Assembly (NCBI GenBank): GCA_963693285.1 | Contig: OY848922.1 | Span: 6,312,923-6,376,922, forward strand | DNA from: Xestospongia muta | Taxonomy: Eukaryota > Porifera > Demospongiae > Haplosclerida > Petrosiidae | DNA length: 64,000 nucleotides | Direction of reading: 5' to 3' | Shown here: positions 22,790 through 35,539 of the stretch, one piece after another | Position numbering within the stretch: the stretch's first letter is position 1 | Layout of the letters: every line of letters starts with the position of its first letter | Notes under the pieces: generated by a model | What the model was told of the DNA's origin: nothing | Databases searched by the model: none | What the model saw: the letters and a program-made list of their open reading frames with translations, nothing else | Program-made: the position numbers and the translations under genes

Positions 22790-24240
22790 GTCACTTTATT
22801 TGCTATGCAAACATCTTGTCTGTTGGGTTAGTTATAATGGTACACAGACATGACTATTAAGATTAAATTAGGTTAATAAAACTACATTGACTAACAAATA
22901 AGTATTTCATAGGAAAATGTTGGTAACGAATGCTTTTAGTTCAAATTGTTCATGATCAGGATAAATATATTCATATAATTGGTCATTATGTTGGCAGTAA
23001 CTTATGTAAGTTTATTTGTTGCTCTTAGAAGCTTAAGTCACACAAAACAACAAACAAAATACTATGAAATGGATATCCCCTTATATGCATACATATAAAC
23101 AAAAGGTGCCACTGCAAAATTGAAAAATCTGCCAAGCCGATGGTTTCAATGATTCTAACACAATATAACTTTATTATCTAACTGAAAAACTAGATGTGTT
23201 TGTTATATAATGTAGCTGTAACATGAACATATAATGTGAAAAATGATACTTGAGCACTCTTTTCTAAAGATCATGTCAAACTATACTTATACAGAGTTGT
23301 AACATTATCAAAACATAATTAGGTTAATTTGATACAACCAAACATTCCAAGTACATGAGTAAAGTGATTATGCCAGTCTTCACATTGGCAAACAATAACA
23401 AAATAAATAGTACAAAAGATTATTTTCACTGATTTATAATAATATTTAATATCATACTTAACATACTATTCATAACTTTTGACTACTTAATGTAATCATA
23501 CAATGATTTTTCATACCTTATTAACAACAGTAATATAATGTCAGCAGAGAGATAAAGTACACAATTACTGATGACTTCTCATCAGTAAATGTGTAGTTTA
23601 TCTGCCTGTTGTTAATGTACTTGTAATTGTGAATAAAACCATGACAAAATCAAACATTTTATTTTATTATTTCTATACTATGGTCAAAGTTCTGATTGAG
23701 TATATAAAATTGTGTATTTCATTTTATTGTACACATGTACTGAATGATGTAAAAATGAGAAAGTAATTCTATCAGTGTATGCAGAAAAGGCATACAATAA
23801 ATTTATGTTGCCACAAAAGCTACAAGAGTTTGTCAAATTAGGATAGATATCACTTAATTGTATTGCATATTTCATTTATACATGAACTAACTTATAAAAC
23901 AGTGTATTGGCTTAAAAAAAACATTGTAAAATTTTTTATAGCCATGTAAAAAGTCAGATATGGCACTATGTTATATTATTTCTTATTAATTGTGTTCTTA
24001 GTGATGTATGATAAGAGGAGGATGTCACAATTTTGGAGAGGTGGTGTCACTAATGGTAGTGTGTGCACAAGTGCTAAGTTCAAGAAGTTACTAGTTCTCA
24101 GTGTCATCTGCTCTCAAATGGACTTATCAAAAAAGCTGTACAGAGCTTAAACAGTGTGTGATGAAGCTGCAGTATAAGAGCTATGTAGAACAACATCAAC
24201 AAACTAAAAAGAATCCTCGTGATCGACATAGTTAACGAAA
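22790..24240. repeat. Third, decayed copy of the ankyrin-exon block
   Basis: Positions 22790-23517 match 29690-30480, with shared runs such as CATGATCAGGATAAATATAT and TCTTAGAAGCTTAAGTCAC. Positions 23560-24240 match 42240-42845 (CATGACAAAATCAAACATTT, AGCTATGTAGAACAACAT). Between them the exon is cut to about 28 bp, and the gypsy sequence found in the other two blocks is missing, which suggests a deletion. Confidence 0.65.
23518..23545 (-). pseudogene. Truncated ankyrin exon remnant
   Basis: The donor side (TGTTAATAAG|GTATGAAAA) and the last codons match exon 30484-30582, but the sequence stops matching after GACATTA and no repeat core remains. It is a decayed third member of the exon family. 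Confidence 0.55.
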
Positions 24241-24649
24241 TAATTGCGTGTGCAGGATCACGCGATGACACAATTAAATTTTCCCTCAAGGCGTAAGTTC
24301 ACTGTCAATTAAAGATGATTTAGAAATAATTTAACGTGTTCAAATAAAGCTATAACGAGTTTCTAACTCTCATTTTAAACTGTAAGGATGTCAGTACAGT
24401 GGAGTAACAACGAACGCTGTCTTATACGTGGCTACACGTAAGTTGACCCACATTTGTCTACTATTTCTCTTTTTTTTTATGTTGAGTTGATTTCTTGCCT
24501 GAATAAGTAGTAGGAAGAATAAAGTACAATATAGGTTGTCTATATAATGTAATATACAAGTGATTTTATATGTAATTCATTTGGTTATATAACTGTTGAT
24601 TAATAGCATGTATCTAAAGATATTTAGTGTGATAGAGTAAGAAACAGTC

Positions 24650-25230
24650 ATTGCTCTTCCCATTGTGGTAGAGGTGTACATTACAATCTTGACAATACCA
24701 CTGAGTATATTTCCTTATCTTCTTATAGATGTAGCAGTAGTGACATCGGTAACATTGTCATTCGGTTTTTATGAGAAGTGACTCTGGCCAGAATAATTTC
24801 TGGTAATATAGAAGGATGAACAGTACGTTTTTGACTATTGTACAAGCTAATGAGTTTAGTTGCAAGATTGAGATGAAAGTATTTCATGTTGTGAAATGAT
24901 AGTTCACAAAGAAGACAGTGAAAAATGTAAGCATTTGTGATAGCTAGATCAATGCTAAAGTAGGCAATGTATAGATTGCATTTCTGCCCACAAGCTCTAA
25001 TACTGTAGTACTGTCTTAGTTGATCATTTCGATCAACACTCATATTTTCATTGTACTTAGATATAAGCCCTGGACATTGAAGAAACTATCTCTCACCATT
25101 TTTCGCTTTCTTTTTACACGAAATATTTGATTTGGTTGAGAATTTGTTGAAATAGCTGTAAAAATGTTTGTGTCTTGCCACAGTGTATTTACTAAGTTTC
25201 CACTTTGTAATACCTTGACGAATTCAACAA
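24650..25230 (-). pseudogene. piggyBac-3 transposase C-terminal fragment
   Basis: The minus strand encodes a segment with VDRNDQLRQYYSIRA and DLAITNAYI, the conserved block near the third catalytic region of DDE_Tnp_1_7. In another frame follows a cysteine-rich finger, RCHYCYIYKKIRKYTQWYC then QDCNVHLYH, the usual piggyBac C-terminal CRD. Upstream, broken frames carry LWQDTNIFTAISTNSQP and VKRKRKM. It is a different subfamily from piggyBac-1 and piggyBac-2. Frameshifts make it inactive. Confidence 0.65.
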
Positions 25231-25957
25231 AGAATCTGTTAAATGTTACCTATTGTATCTTTCAATTATGTGCTTTACATCATCATTTTTATTTTAACTT
25301 GTAGTCCATATTACTATTTCAATCCAATGATAATATTGCTCATTAATGGTGTGGCAGTTCATAATTGTACTTGATCTGTCTGCTTATAACATGCTTAAAA
25401 TCAAGGATAAGACCATGACAACACAAAATATTTTTTTTAAAATTGTGAATGAACTTATAAAATCATGTATTACATGCAAAACTAATTATATCTGTGTGTT
25501 TAGGAATGACAAACAAGAAATTTATGTTCACACAAGTTACAAGTGTTTGTCAAAACATACAATGTCCCTTCAGATGTCTTATCGTTGTGTGTATATTTCA
25601 ATTTACATTTACTCATTTACAATAAAATGTATTTATATGACAAGTTATTGCAGGTATTGTTACATAGTCATAACAATAGTCAGATATGATACTATGTTAG
25701 ATAATTTCTTATTAACTGTCTTCCAAGTCATGTAGGATGTGATTGGGAGTGGCAATTATTATAACCTATCTTTGCAAGGGTCAATTTGCGAAAAGGAAGA
25801 TGTTTTTTTGACTGTATGCATACTTAAAAACTTGGGACAGCAAGCAAACATTTATGAGTTACTATGTTTATAGATAAATGCAGCTAAACCATTTCTAATT
25901 AATAGGTACAGCTAAGGATATCATAACATATATATCATATATCAATTGGTATTTTAT

Positions 25958-26190
25958 CTGTCATATCTTCTGTTCCTTCAGATTCTCTAACAAACTCTGA
26001 GATATCACATGCTGCATTACGCAGAGAGATATGTTTTGTTGCACTGATTTCAATTTCATCGCCATACACTATTTCCATACCATCTACAATTTCAGTTTCC
26101 ACATCAAAATCATTGTTATCATAGTATTCACATCAATTTCAGTCATTCTATTACATATGCGCGCCGCTTTTAAATAGCGTGGGCGTTACG
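25958..26190 (-). mobile_element. piggyBac-2 N-terminal/terminal fragment
   Basis: It matches 29090-29330 (for example TTTGTTGCACTGATTTCAAT and ACACTATTTCCATACCATCT) and then jumps to the sub-terminal GCGCGCCGC and AGCGTGGGCG motifs seen at 29610-29635. It is a deleted third copy of the piggyBac-2 end, directly abutting a HIRAN-carrying element. Confidence 0.6.
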
Positions 26191-26198
26191 CATATAAT

Positions 26199-26698
26199 CA
26201 AGCGCCCACGTATGAATAATTAATTAATTACCATCAGCGGTAGCTGAGTTAAATTTGTCACACCACAGAGTATTTCACATTCTGAATCATCTCACCAAGA
26301 AGCTGCAGGTATGACTGATCTCTAATTTGTAACAGAATCATCTATAGGAGGCTATCATGTTTACAAGTCAATATGGAGTCCAGATATAGGGGAGACACTT
26401 TCAACAAAGAAGGAACACAACAATCCTCATGATAGATTCACTGTTGCTGTGATGAAGGGCAAATTGATATGTCCAAAAGAAACTTCAAAGATATGTTGGT
26501 TGTTTCTTCACAAAGGAGGAACGATACCCTGTACAGTCAAGGACAAAAGGAGAAGATCCTCCATTGAGCAAGGCAGTTTAGAAGTGCAAGTGAAATGGGA
26601 GTGGGCGCTTATATGGGGAATTGAGATGTTTCTTTAAAGACATAATATAACAGTGGGCATTAACATAGAGGTGGGCGCTTGCTTGGGGAACGACGGTA
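26199..26698 (+). mobile_element. TIR element carrying a HIRAN-like domain, copy 3
   Basis: The right end reads GGGGAACGACGGTA (to 26698). The left end is cut, beginning AAGCGCCCACGTATGAATAA. The plus strand at 26330-26637 encodes SPDIGETLSTKKEHNNPHD then FTVAVMKGKL, and later FLHKGGTIPCTVKDKRRRSS and EVQVKWEW, with a frameshift between. The full-length relative is 37178-37834. Confidence 0.6.
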
Positions 26699-27728
26699 CA
26701 TATATTAATATATATATATATTGTACATGTATAATTATAGGTATACTTATTATTACAAAATATATGACATTATGATATGTTTGTATAGTTTAAGAAATGT
26801 CACAAGTATCTTGTTGGATCTACATAAATATGATATAATTCAAAGCATGACACAACATATAATGCTATTTTACATTGTTTACAATGGTATTTGTGGTCTT
26901 TCTACCATTTTGCTCTTTATAACTACAGACAATACATTCATGTTGTGATGGCTCTCCACTTGAACGAGGTGGTATTTTGCCAAACAAATGACGCTCATGA
27001 AGGCGTGCATCTGGAGGGAGTTGTGGATAAGTTTCAAACGAAGTTAGATCAATACCAGCTTTGGTGAGGATTTGTGTTGCTAGCTTTATTCGAAACTGGA
27101 CATGGCTCATATCCTTTCTATTTGAGTAGACATTTGATACAGGATGTAGGCATTCACAATAGCTAAGTCTATAAAGTGGAAGATTGCTCATTTGTACCAT
27201 TTCACTGTCCTGTGGTTTAAGCCATAGTAAGAAAGTTGATCACTTTTATCTACTCCACACATAAAGGTATTGTACCTATCAACCATTACTGGCTTCTCTA
27301 CATTTTTTCTTCCTGTAGATGACAATCGTGTTCTGCAAGTCTTCGTTACCATGCTGCTATCGTGGACTGTGCTAAGAATGGTTATGAGCCGTTTATCTTT
27401 CCATTGCAAGGCAAGTACGCCATTCTCTTAAGTTTTCTGTTCTTACTATTCCTTTCTTTAATCCCTTTCTTATCTGTCCAGTTTGTCCTTTACCTTTTGC
27501 TTTGGATTTCCATTCTAGAAGCATACCTTTTCTATCTACACAGTCTGTACCACACACTCCCAAACCTTTCAGTTTCATATCTACAAACAGTGACGGGCTT
27601 GTATAATAATTGTCCATGTATATATGGTATCCTGCTTTCTTTAGTGACCCAAGTAGACTCATTACAATACATGTGTAACAATTTTGTTCTCTCCAACATC
27701 TAACATATCATCCTTTCCAACAAATTAA

Positions 27729-28477
27729 TACTGCGTTTACACTGATCCCCACCTCAAATATACTTGGCCCTTCCTGTGCCAACACAGGTTGTAGCTCGCC
27801 TTTACATTACGAACATTCAAACTCAAAAGTAATAATTATTATTATTAACTTATGACCACACCTCTAAGTTCTAAAATGGCTGCTTTGATAAGGAAATCTT
27901 TATTGACCTATATAATGATTAACAGATTAAAGACTGAAAAAAAGATGCTATAGAGAGAGACAAGCAAGAAATAAATGAAGATTAAACACCTTTGTCATAC
28001 TATTCCTTGCTATATGAGTGTTTCCTATTATTCGTGGAGAAAAACGACTGTGGTGTTTACCAAGGTAAGTAATAAATATTTAGGGTATATTCGTCTTTCT
28101 TAATGATAGATCTGACTACTGGTAGGCTTACATTGTACAGCAGACCTTTACAGAAGCTGATTGGATGGCAAATTTAGGTTAAGTAGATCAACATTCAGCC
28201 ACCTATGCCATCTACTATTACCAGTCACACCAAAGCAAAATACCAATATGTGTACATCATTGTCAGTGGAGAAACATGTTGCTGTAACACTGTGGTTTCT
28301 GGCAACACCAGGAGAATACAGGACTGCAGGATTGAGTCGTGCTGAGTTGAGCTGACATGGTAGAGTTTATTGGGCTGGCGTGGTTTGATATGGTCCAGTT
28401 TGGTATGCGTTTATATGTTGTTCCAACACAGATTGAACTGAGTCGACCCCGGTTAGACCACTCTGGTAAATGCAGTA
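27729..28477 (+). mobile_element. Non-autonomous PIF/Harbinger-type element with TAA target duplication
   Basis: It starts TACTGCGTTTAC and ends GTAAATGCAGTA, an inverted pair, and is flanked by TAA at 27726-27728 and 28478-28480. The second piggyBac-2 copy shows the empty site with a single TAA at the corresponding position (near 38850), which fixes the borders. Inside, 28161-28355 encodes the N-terminus of a HARBI1-like nuclease. Confidence 0.85.
28161..28355 (+). pseudogene. HARBI1-like nuclease N-terminal fragment
   Basis: It encodes FRLSRSTFSHLCHLLLP then LSVEKHVAVTLWFLATPGEY, the conserved N-terminal helix-turn-helix region of Harbinger nucleases. After ATPGEYRTAG the similarity stops and the DDE domain is missing. 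The host element must have depended on a transposase from elsewhere. Confidence 0.7.
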
Positions 28478-30483
28478 TAAGTAAGTATTATATATGTAGA
28501 ACAGTCAACCCAATATTACTTGTCAATATGTACCTGCATACAGAGTCCAATTGTAAGTATAACCTGTTTTTGAGTCAGCTAAAGAAAATTCTTTTAGCCT
28601 CCATTTGTTTGGGTTTTTAGGAATGTACTGAAGAAACCAAATTCTGCCTTTGAGCTAACAATGGCCTCATCTATGGAGAGTTCACCTCCAGGGTTATAAC
28701 TAGCTTGAAAGTTATTAATCAGTGATGTAATAAGGGGATGTATCTTATATAATGGATCATATCCTGGTTCACCTCTTTGGTTTTGCCCTTTCTTGTCATT
28801 TATGTATAGAAACTTCAAAATTAGGCTGAAACAATCTAATGACATTACACAAGAGAAGGTGACTGTATTAAATGGCCAGTACTGAGCCCGGTAATCTTCT
28901 AACTTGCGGTAGTGGATTGTTGCCATTATTATTACCAGAGCAAAAAATTGTAGCTTTTCTGTTGATGTATGCATCTTCTTTTTCCCAATAGTTTAGCAAG
29001 GTCGGTGTGAAACCTCTGGGTGCTCTTGAAAGTGTTGCTGGGAATACAAATTTGTTTTGTCAACCATTTCTTCTATTATCTCTGGTGTAACAAGTTTGTC
29101 AAAAAACTCAATTGGTGTTTTATCTGTCATATCTTCTGTTTCCTTCATATTCTCCAACAAACTCTTGGATATCATATGCTACACTACTCAGAGAGATATG
29201 TTTTGTTGCACTGATTTCAATTTCATCACCATACACTATTTCCATACCATCTACTATTTCAGTTTCCACATCAAAATCATTGCTATCATAGTATTCATCA
29301 TTAACTTCAGTCATTTCCATTACATCATTGTCATTGATTACCACATCATCACCATCACTATTGCATTCATCATCATCAGCTCTGTTACACAATCCCATTA
29401 CTTATATGACTTCATCATCACTGATATAGCCATCAAAGTCATCATCACTATCATCTCCTGAGGCATTTCCTCCACTTGTAATCATGTCTATCACTTGGTC
29501 AGCATTGTATCTAGTCATTGTTCTCACACTTCAGTTATAAATATAAAAAAGATGTTGCTGTATTCGAATGGTTTACCAAGCAGCAGCCTCTAGAGCATAT
29601 AAATATGCGCGCCGCATTTAATTAGCGTGGGCGCAGAGCATATAATTATGATCATCGCGGTCAAAGGGTTAACTGCAGTCATGAAAATGAAAGATTGATA
29701 AAACAGGCTTATTATAATCTTTCTATACTTAATGAATCAAATGAGGCTAAAAAGAATCTACACTATGACTAACAATCAACTATTTCATGGAAAAAATGTT
29801 GGTAGTTTATTATAATAATTGTAGTAGTATAGTTTTAGAAGTTTGTTCAAACTGTTCATGATCAGGATAAATATATTCATATAATTAGTAATTATGTTGA
29901 CAGTAACTTATGTAAGTTCATTTGTTGATCTTAGAAGCTTAAGTCACAGAAAGCATTAAAATATAATGATACAATATGGACATGTAGTATATACATATAA
30001 GCAAAAGGATATGAAAAATGTCAAGCAATTGGTTTCATGGAAATAATGGGTATACAATATTTTGTATCAATTTTTCTATTAAAAACTTGTAATGTTGTAA
30101 TTTTTGATAACAAATTTAAGATGATTCTAACACAATATAGCTGCACTTTGTAGCTAAAAACTGGAGATGTTGTTATACAAAATAGCTGTAAACACAGAAC
30201 AGGTAATGTGATAAATGATACTTGTGCATTTCATTTCTACAGATCATGTGAAACTATATATATACAGAGTTATAACATGATCAGACATTCTAAGGTTGAT
30301 TTGCTACACTTAACATTCCAAGTACAAGAGTGAAGTGATTATGTCAGTCTTCAAATTAAACAAACAATAACAAATAGCATAAAGAGTATTTTCACTGATC
30401 TGTAATAACATTTTAATATCATACTTAGCGTGATATTTGTAACTTATGACTACTTGATGCAATCATACAATGATCTTTCATAC

Positions 30484-30582
30484 CTTATCAACAACAGTAA
30501 TGTCAGCACCATTACTAATTAATATTTTGATGATCTCTGGATGATTTAAGCGAGCTGCATAATGTAATGCAGTCAAGCCATC
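30484..30582 (-). CDS. Ankyrin exon of the main gene (block A)
   Basis: A 99-bp phase-0 exon between acceptor ATTGTTACAG and donor AAG|GTATGAAAG. It encodes DGLTALHYAARLNHPEIIK then ILISNGADITVVDK, a textbook ankyrin repeat. Its partner 39699-39797 differs by 12 replacement and 1 silent nucleotide changes (hand count). The replaced residues are D1, L3, Y8, A10, R11, L12 and D32 of the exon. Confidence 0.85.
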
Positions 30583-30976
30583 CTGTAACAATAAAACAAA
30601 GAAGTAATACATACACAATGTACAGATCAATTTCAACTCAATGTACCAGTAGTAACACAATATATTCATAATGTTAATGATGTAATGTAAACATCCACTA
30701 TGTGATGTTGTCAATAATTATGGTATAATTATTATATAGTTATATTTATGTATATATACCTACTAGATAATTCTAATAATGTGTTTATTATGTATATGTT
30801 ATGAATATAATTATCTATTCGTGTCCCACCATAACTTCATTTTGTGTATACTATATAAGTGTTATATGGGCTGTCCTAAAGGATGTTCTATATCTCTACC
30901 ACTCAATCTCAAGTCATCACTTAATGGTGATGAAACTATATCTTTCAGTAAGTCACTACTAGGGAGACGAGACAAG

Positions 30977-33900
30977 ATGGCTGTCCGTGGGAACAAAGGT
31001 AAATTTTACCTCCAAAATTATTGTAGGGCTAGTGATGTTGTTGATAACAAGACATTGGCAGTTTTATGTTATAGTTTGTGGTCTGTTGATGCATATACTA
31101 ATAAAGAATTTACTAACACCTAGAAGTCCATCTGATTATGTTTTGACTCGGTTGTAGACTTGGTAAAGGAGTATTATAGCCCAAAACCATCAGTAGTTAG
31201 TTGTCCAGTGTTTTAAATTTAATTCAAAGCTACAACAGCCAGGAGAGACAGTGGCAACCTTTATAGCTGAGCTGAGACAACTATCCAAGTTCTGTGAATG
31301 TGGGGAGATGTTAGATGACGTGCTATGTGAACATTTAGTGGGTGGTATTCGACAGCTGAATATTCAATAATGACAGTTGGCTGAACCCACCCTAACTCTG
31401 AAAGGTGTTCTTGAACTGGTACTTGCAATGTAGTCGGCAGAGAAAAATACAAGAGATTTTCAGTGCTAAAAAGCCTACTTGTTACCGTTGCTGAGAAAAC
31501 CACTTGGCACCAATTTGCTGATTTAAAGACTCTGTTTGTCATGACTGCAACAAGAAGGGGCACCTGATTAGATGTTGTAGAAATGCCCAAAGAGCCCAAA
31601 CAAGTCAAGTACGAACATTAACAAAGTGGTAGAAGACCCCATAACTCAATTGTATACGTTACCCTTAAGTAAGATGAAACCGTTAAAGACAGTGGTTAAT
31701 ATTGATGGCAAAGAGGTTGAGATGGAGAATGACACAGGAGCGTTATTGTCAGTGATGACACACACGGAGTACAAGAAGCTATGTAGTCCAAAGAGTAGAC
31801 TCCCATTACATGCAGCAAGAATAAATTGGAGGACATATACCGGATAGACGATTAAAATCTATGGAACTTGTGAAATGATGGTGAACCATTAAGGGAATGA
31901 AGAGAGATTACCATTAGTTATTGTAGAGTCCGAAGGACCTAATCTACTCAGAAGAGACTGGTTGATGAATCAGGTCCAAATGAAGGAAGAGTTAACAACA
32001 CTCATTTCAAGATACTCTGACATTTTTCAGAATGAACTAGGTATCTGATATCAAAGACGTATCTTGCAGGATCGTAGAAGAAAAGAGAGTCACTAAGATT
32101 GTTGTCCACAACCGGTACCATTTGCACTCTGTTCAAAGGTAGATAAGGAACTAGAGAGACTAGAGTCAATGGGAGTACTGGGTAAAGTGGAAATTGGAGA
32201 CTGGGCGGCACGAATCTCTCCAGTATTTAAGGATGACAGAAATATTAGAATTTGTGGTGATTATAACATGACCATTAATAAAGCATCAAAAGTGGACCTG
32301 TATCCACTCCCAAGAGTGTATGACCTTTTTTCAGCGATGTCCAGTGGAGTGTATTTTCAAAGTTAGACTTATCACATGCATACCTCCAACTCTAATTAGA
32401 GGAGTCGTCAAGGCAATTTGTCACAATAAACACACACAGAGGATTCTATAGATACAAAAGGTTACCATTTGGGGTGTCGTCAGCACCAGGCATTTTTCAA
32501 GAAGCCATGGATAACCTCCTGTAAAGGGATGCCACACGCTGTGACATACATCGATGACATATTGATCTCTGGTAGGTCAGAACAAGAACATCTTGATAAC
32601 CTAGAACGTGTACTTAAGAGATTGTCAGAAGCGGGAATGCATCTAAAGAGGAAGAAGTGTCTGTTCATTGTGACAGAAGTGGATTATCCAGGACATTGAA
32701 TCACAAAAGAAGGTATCAATGGGGAAAAAGGTCAGCACAATCACACATGCACATAGAACCAACAATGTATTTGAGTTGAGATCATATTTGGGCATCATCA
32801 ATTTTTATAGTTAATTCTTACCAAACATTTCTTCTGTTTAGAGTCCCTTATACCAGTTCATCCATAATCAAGGAGATGGCAGTGGAGAGATCAAGAAGCC
32901 AAGTTGTTAATAGTCAACCTGCCTATTAACTCAATATGACTAGAGTAAACACCTCACCCTTGCATGTGATGCTTCACCATATGGGGTAGGAGTGGTACTG
33001 TCACAATAACGATGGCAATGAAAAAGCCATAGCATACGCTTAACAAAACAGAATCAAAGTATGCTCAGATTGACAAGGAGTCGCTCGCCATTATTTTGGT
33101 ATAACAAAATTTCATAAGCTCCTTGTGGGCTGTAAATTCACTATTTATATGGATCATAAGCCTTTAACATATCTTTTTGAAGAGATTAAAGGCATTTCTA
33201 TGACAGCATCTGCCAGAGTAACCAGATGGGCTTTGCTGTTAAGTGGGTATGAGTATTTTGTTCAGTACAAACCTGGGAAGGAGTTAGCGAATGCAGATGG
33301 AATCAGATGCTGCCTACCATTGTCAGACGTGGGTCAAGAGGATACCATACCAACTGTGCTAATTAATCTGATTGAGTATTTGAACTCCACACTAATATCA
33401 GTGTCTGAAATCAGTCCCTATCAAAAGTGAGGCAGTTGGCCAGACAATATTGATGAAGATGTAGAATTGAGCTATATGTTAGGCATAAATTAGAGCTAAG
33501 TTTATTGGACAACTGCATCAGTGTCTGAAATCAGTAAATAGACAAACAGAGATAAAACCCTATCAAGAGTGAGGCAGTTGGCCAGGACAATATTGATGTA
33601 GATGTAGAGTTGAGCCATATGTTAGGCATAAATTGGAGGTAAGTCTATTGGACAACTGGATCCTGTTTGGATCTCAAGTGGTGTTCACCACATTGCAGGA
33701 AGATAGTCTTAGATGAACTTCATCAATGTCACACGGGAGTATCAAGAATGAAGGCATTGGCAAGGTCATATGTTTGGTAGCCAAGAATAGATGCAGATAT
33801 TGAAAGGAAGGTGAGAGAGTGTCATGTATGTCAATCTAATAGGAATGTTCCAGTACCAGCATCGCAAGATCCGTTTCACAAGTAGAGCATTTAAAGAATT

Positions 33901-34646
33901 TGCCACTGCTAATGGGATCAAGCATATAACAACTACATTTTATCATCCCAGTTCTAATGGAATAGCTGAGGGAGCAGTTAGAACACTTAAGGAATATTTG
34001 AGAAAACCATCAACTTTACCTTTACACATATGAATATCAAAGTTCTTGTTAACATACAAACTTACACCACATACTGTCACAGGAGAGGAGCCTTGTAAAT
34101 TGATGCTTGCTAAAATAATTCATAGCAGTTTAGATTTGGTATGACCAAATTTAAGAGATAATAGAGTCAATAATCAGGTTAAGCAAAAAGAGTATCATGA
34201 TCTCTATAGAAAGTCTTGAGAAATACCAGAGGAAGGAGACTGGATTAAGCAATTTGTTGGAAACCAAAAGTGTATTTCAGGGAAAGTTATGCAAGAGTTA
34301 ACTTCAACTATGGATATTGTAAGAGATGAACAAGGACAAATGCGTAGACGTCATTAAGATAATCTTAGACCAAATGCTGCAAGACACAGCTCTAATGAAA
34401 CCAGTGTTATTAATAGCGAAGATGATTATGGACATCAAACAGTACTTCATCCCTCAAATGAAACATCTTCAGGAGAAAACAGGAGAGACTGACAGAAAGA
34501 AGAGAAGTCCTTCCAACAGACAAACAACAAATGCTGAAACATCACTAAATGAGACAAATACTGATTCTACAGTCAGAACACTACCAAGAAGGTCCAAAAG
34601 ACAAAGAAAACCACTAGACAAATACGCCATTAGCATATCTCGCTAA
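30977..34646 (+). pseudogene. Ty3/gypsy-type retrotransposon polyprotein, copy A
   Basis: Gag opens at 30977 (MAVRGNKGKFYLQNYCRAS). Next comes PGETVATFIAELRQLSKF and two CCHC-like knuckles at about 31480-31580, the first interrupted by a stop. The protease at 31626-31847 has NDTGA, and RT shows YIDDIL near 32550. RNase H/connection lies at 33125-33430 (YMDHKPLTYLFE), then an HHCC-type zinc region (LHQCHTGVSRMKALA...CHVC). The integrase core is missing its first half: the sequence jumps from the zinc region to [15 protein letters not shown] and [12 protein letters not shown]. The C-terminus is basic (RRSKRQRK). Many stops and frameshifts are present. Confidence 0.8.
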
Positions 34647-34657
34647 GAGGAGAGAGA

Positions 34658-34800
34658 TGTAGTGACTGCTTATGAATATTATTATTAGTTTATTATTTGG
34701 AACTCACAAGAGATTGTAGTATATCACCTAAATCATGTATTATTTTGTAATACAATAAATCTCTACTATTAAAGACATTGTTACGATAGTCTATTGCACA
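34658..34800 (+). repeat. Putative 3' LTR / 3' end of gypsy copy A
   Basis: A purine tract (AAGAGGAGAGAGA) directly follows the polyprotein stop at 34646 and leads to TGTAGTGACTGC, the expected layout of a polypurine tract and LTR start. AATAAATCTC at about 34755 could be its poly(A) signal. I cannot find a matching 5' LTR before 30977, so the right border is uncertain. Confidence 0.4.
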
Positions 34801-34894
34801 ATCATCCTATAGCCTTATGGTCTATTGTCAAATTGTCCTATAGTCAAACATTATTAAAGAAATAGCGTCTCTTATCACTATTATCTCTCATAGC

Positions 34895-35514
34895 TACTGT
34901 ATAGCCGTTTTTTCGGGGTGCAAAATTTTCGTGGTTTTCATGCTTGAGAAACAAAATAAGTAATATTTATCCACTAAAGTTAATTAGATGCAATATGCCA
35001 CGCCCATTCTTGCGTACACGTGGTTGGACGCACGTTATCATGCTGTTGACCAGTTTCTTTGTTTTATCTAGTAAACATATTAGCTTCTCACTGTCAATTT
35101 CAAACTTCAAAATACATCGAATTTCAAGCCCCCATTGTAGATCAGCTAAGTAGCATTTTGCACCAGTCACTGTACAGTGAATTGCTCCTCCAGGTTGCAG
35201 AAACAAAGAACAGATGGAGATTTTCTTTGAAATGTGACCTACTACACAGTACCTGATTTCAGGACTATAACTGCAGAAATATCATGGGTGTTGCCAGTTT
35301 CACTCTGGGACTCAAGTTGTTCCCCAAATTTAGCATTCCAGATCACTTTGTACTGGTGGTAGCAACGTATCATGGCTTGAATTTCAAAGTATGCCATTTG
35401 TACGCCACGTGTATAAAGGGCGTGGTTTAAACTAAATCGCTCAGCCACAATATGTTTAGCAGAAATTTTTGACATTCATGAAAATTTTGACATTCAAAAA
35501 AACGCTAGTCGGTA
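34895..35514 (-). mobile_element. TIR element carrying a HIRAN-like domain, copy 4
   Basis: The left end (TACTGTATAGCCGTTTTTTC) and right end (CGCTAGTCGGTA) are imperfect inverted copies, each followed inward by AAAATTTTC. The minus strand carries the best domain copy of this subfamily: AMIRCYHQYKVIWNAKFGEQ then SETGNTHDISAVIVLKSG (35242-35475). In another frame follow FLQPGGAIHCTVTGAKCY and WGLEIRC (34967-35206). It is inserted between two gypsy fragments. Confidence 0.65.
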
Positions 35515-35539
35515 ATTAAAAAATTAATAATAACTAAAT

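Larger units (their letters stand above)
26865..29518 (-). pseudogene. piggyBac-2 transposase (DDE_Tnp_1_7), broken
   Basis: From ATG at 29518 it reads MTRYNADQVIDMITSGGNAS, then an acidic stretch and an in-frame TAA near 29402. Conserved pieces follow: KLEDYRAQYWPF and GGELSIDEAI (28594-28974), then HIYMDNYYTSPSLF (27393-27662), DRYNTFMCGVDKSDQL (27188-27409), and a truncated C-terminal finger with HECIVCSYKEQNGRK (26865-27200). DDE transposases of this family cut and paste at TTAA. Stops, frameshifts and the Harbinger insertion at 27729-28477 make it inactive. Confidence 0.8.
26770..29668 (-). mobile_element. piggyBac-2 element, copy A, with a nested Harbinger insertion
   Basis: The right end is AAAGGG followed by TTAA at 29669-29672. 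The transposase pseudogene lies on the minus strand and a 749-bp Harbinger-type element sits inside it. The second copy at 37860-39565 lacks the insertion and has lost its N-terminal end. In both copies a HIRAN-carrying TIR element lies just beyond the C-terminal side, so the pair was duplicated as a block. Confidence 0.75.
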
